The notes under the pieces are model-generated. The model had not been told where the DNA came from. It saw only the letters and a program-made list of their open reading frames with translations, and searched no databases. DNA of 22,439 bases from JAENVT01 sp043758005 (GTDB taxonomy: Bacteria; Actinomycetota; Acidimicrobiia; Acidimicrobiales; Ilumatobacteraceae): positions 1 to 22,439 of the forward strand of contig JAYVOI010000196.1 in NCBI GenBank assembly GCA_043758005.1, read 5' to 3'. The position numbers were made by a program, and so were the translations under genes. Of the stretch, positions 22,336-22,439 are shown piece by piece; positions within the stretch are counted from its first letter, which is position 1, and every line of letters starts with the position of its first letter.

Positions 22336-22439
22336 GTGCTGACACGCACCGGGCTCGGCGTCACGATCGGCTCGGTGATCTGCGCGTGTTTCGGGTTCTT
22401 CTGGAAGTACGAAGAACTGCTCGCGCTCGCCGCGGCGGG
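22336..22439 (+). CDS. DUF58-like membrane protein, N-terminal fragment (continues outside window)
   Basis: GTG at 22336 opens a frame running off the window end; 34 codons are visible. It begins VLTRTGLGVTIGSVICACF and continues with FWKYEELLALAA, the basic-then-two-hydrophobic-helix start typical of DUF58 proteins, which carry a VWA-like domain and follow moxR in most genomes. GAGGG about 8 nt upstream, inside the moxR end, can serve as ribosome site. Identity rests on position plus the short N-terminus, so it is provisional. Confidence 0.65.
   Translation, partial: MLTRTGLGVTIGSVICACFGFFWKYEELLALAAA

Overview
The window is very GC-rich, densely packed chromosomal DNA from an actinobacterium. 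An Acidimicrobiia (Ilumatobacter-like) source is my best guess. It rests on the GC-rich codon use, the WXG100/type VII-type FtsK ATPase, the actinobacterial-looking small basic protein near 10.6 kb and several genes that look leaderless; it is an inference, not a database result. I see no rRNA, tRNA, CRISPR array, transposase or phage gene. Fifteen complete genes and two genes cut by the window edges fill almost all of the sequence.

Left part (1-5315): the 3' portion of a giant surface protein. It has eleven full DUF11-type beta-sandwich repeats after a partial one, two repeats of a second type, and an LPTTG / hydrophobic / poly-Arg cell-wall sorting tail. A strong hairpin (5335-5375) separates it from a convergent group on the minus strand (7840 to 5394): a HisD-superfamily dehydrogenase with altered metal and substrate residues, a GNAT acetyltransferase coupled to it by an ATGA overlap, and a small secreted protein.

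Middle part (7906-12244): nucleotide and lipid housekeeping. purA and purB overlap by GTGA and together turn IMP into AMP. A small basic protein gene (minus) and a TesB-type acyl-CoA thioesterase gene (plus) diverge from one AT-rich 52-bp promoter island, and pyrE overlaps the thioesterase gene by 11 bp. Two identical 44-bp palindromic units lie in tandem between convergent pyrE and a LarA-like (DUF2088) gene.

Right part (12381-22439): the LarA-like gene diverges from an ArfB-type ribosome-rescue hydrolase. Then comes an unusual membrane AAA protease related to FtsH. Next is a minus-strand pair: a very large FtsK/SpoIIIE ATPase of the EssC/EccC type, apparently lacking the usual transmembrane segment, and a PilM-like protein coupled to it by ATGA. 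Diverging from this pair, a MoxR AAA+ ATPase is followed 4 bp later by the start of a DUF58-like gene. MoxR-DUF58 beside an FHA/FtsK ATPase suggests a cell-envelope or type VII-like secretion locus continuing to the right.

Several genes not coupled to an upstream gene carry a TANNNT hexamer 7-8 nt before the start codon, the geometry of a -10 box driving leaderless mRNA. That motif was used to choose several starts. All functions come from motif recognition in the translations; no database search was possible.
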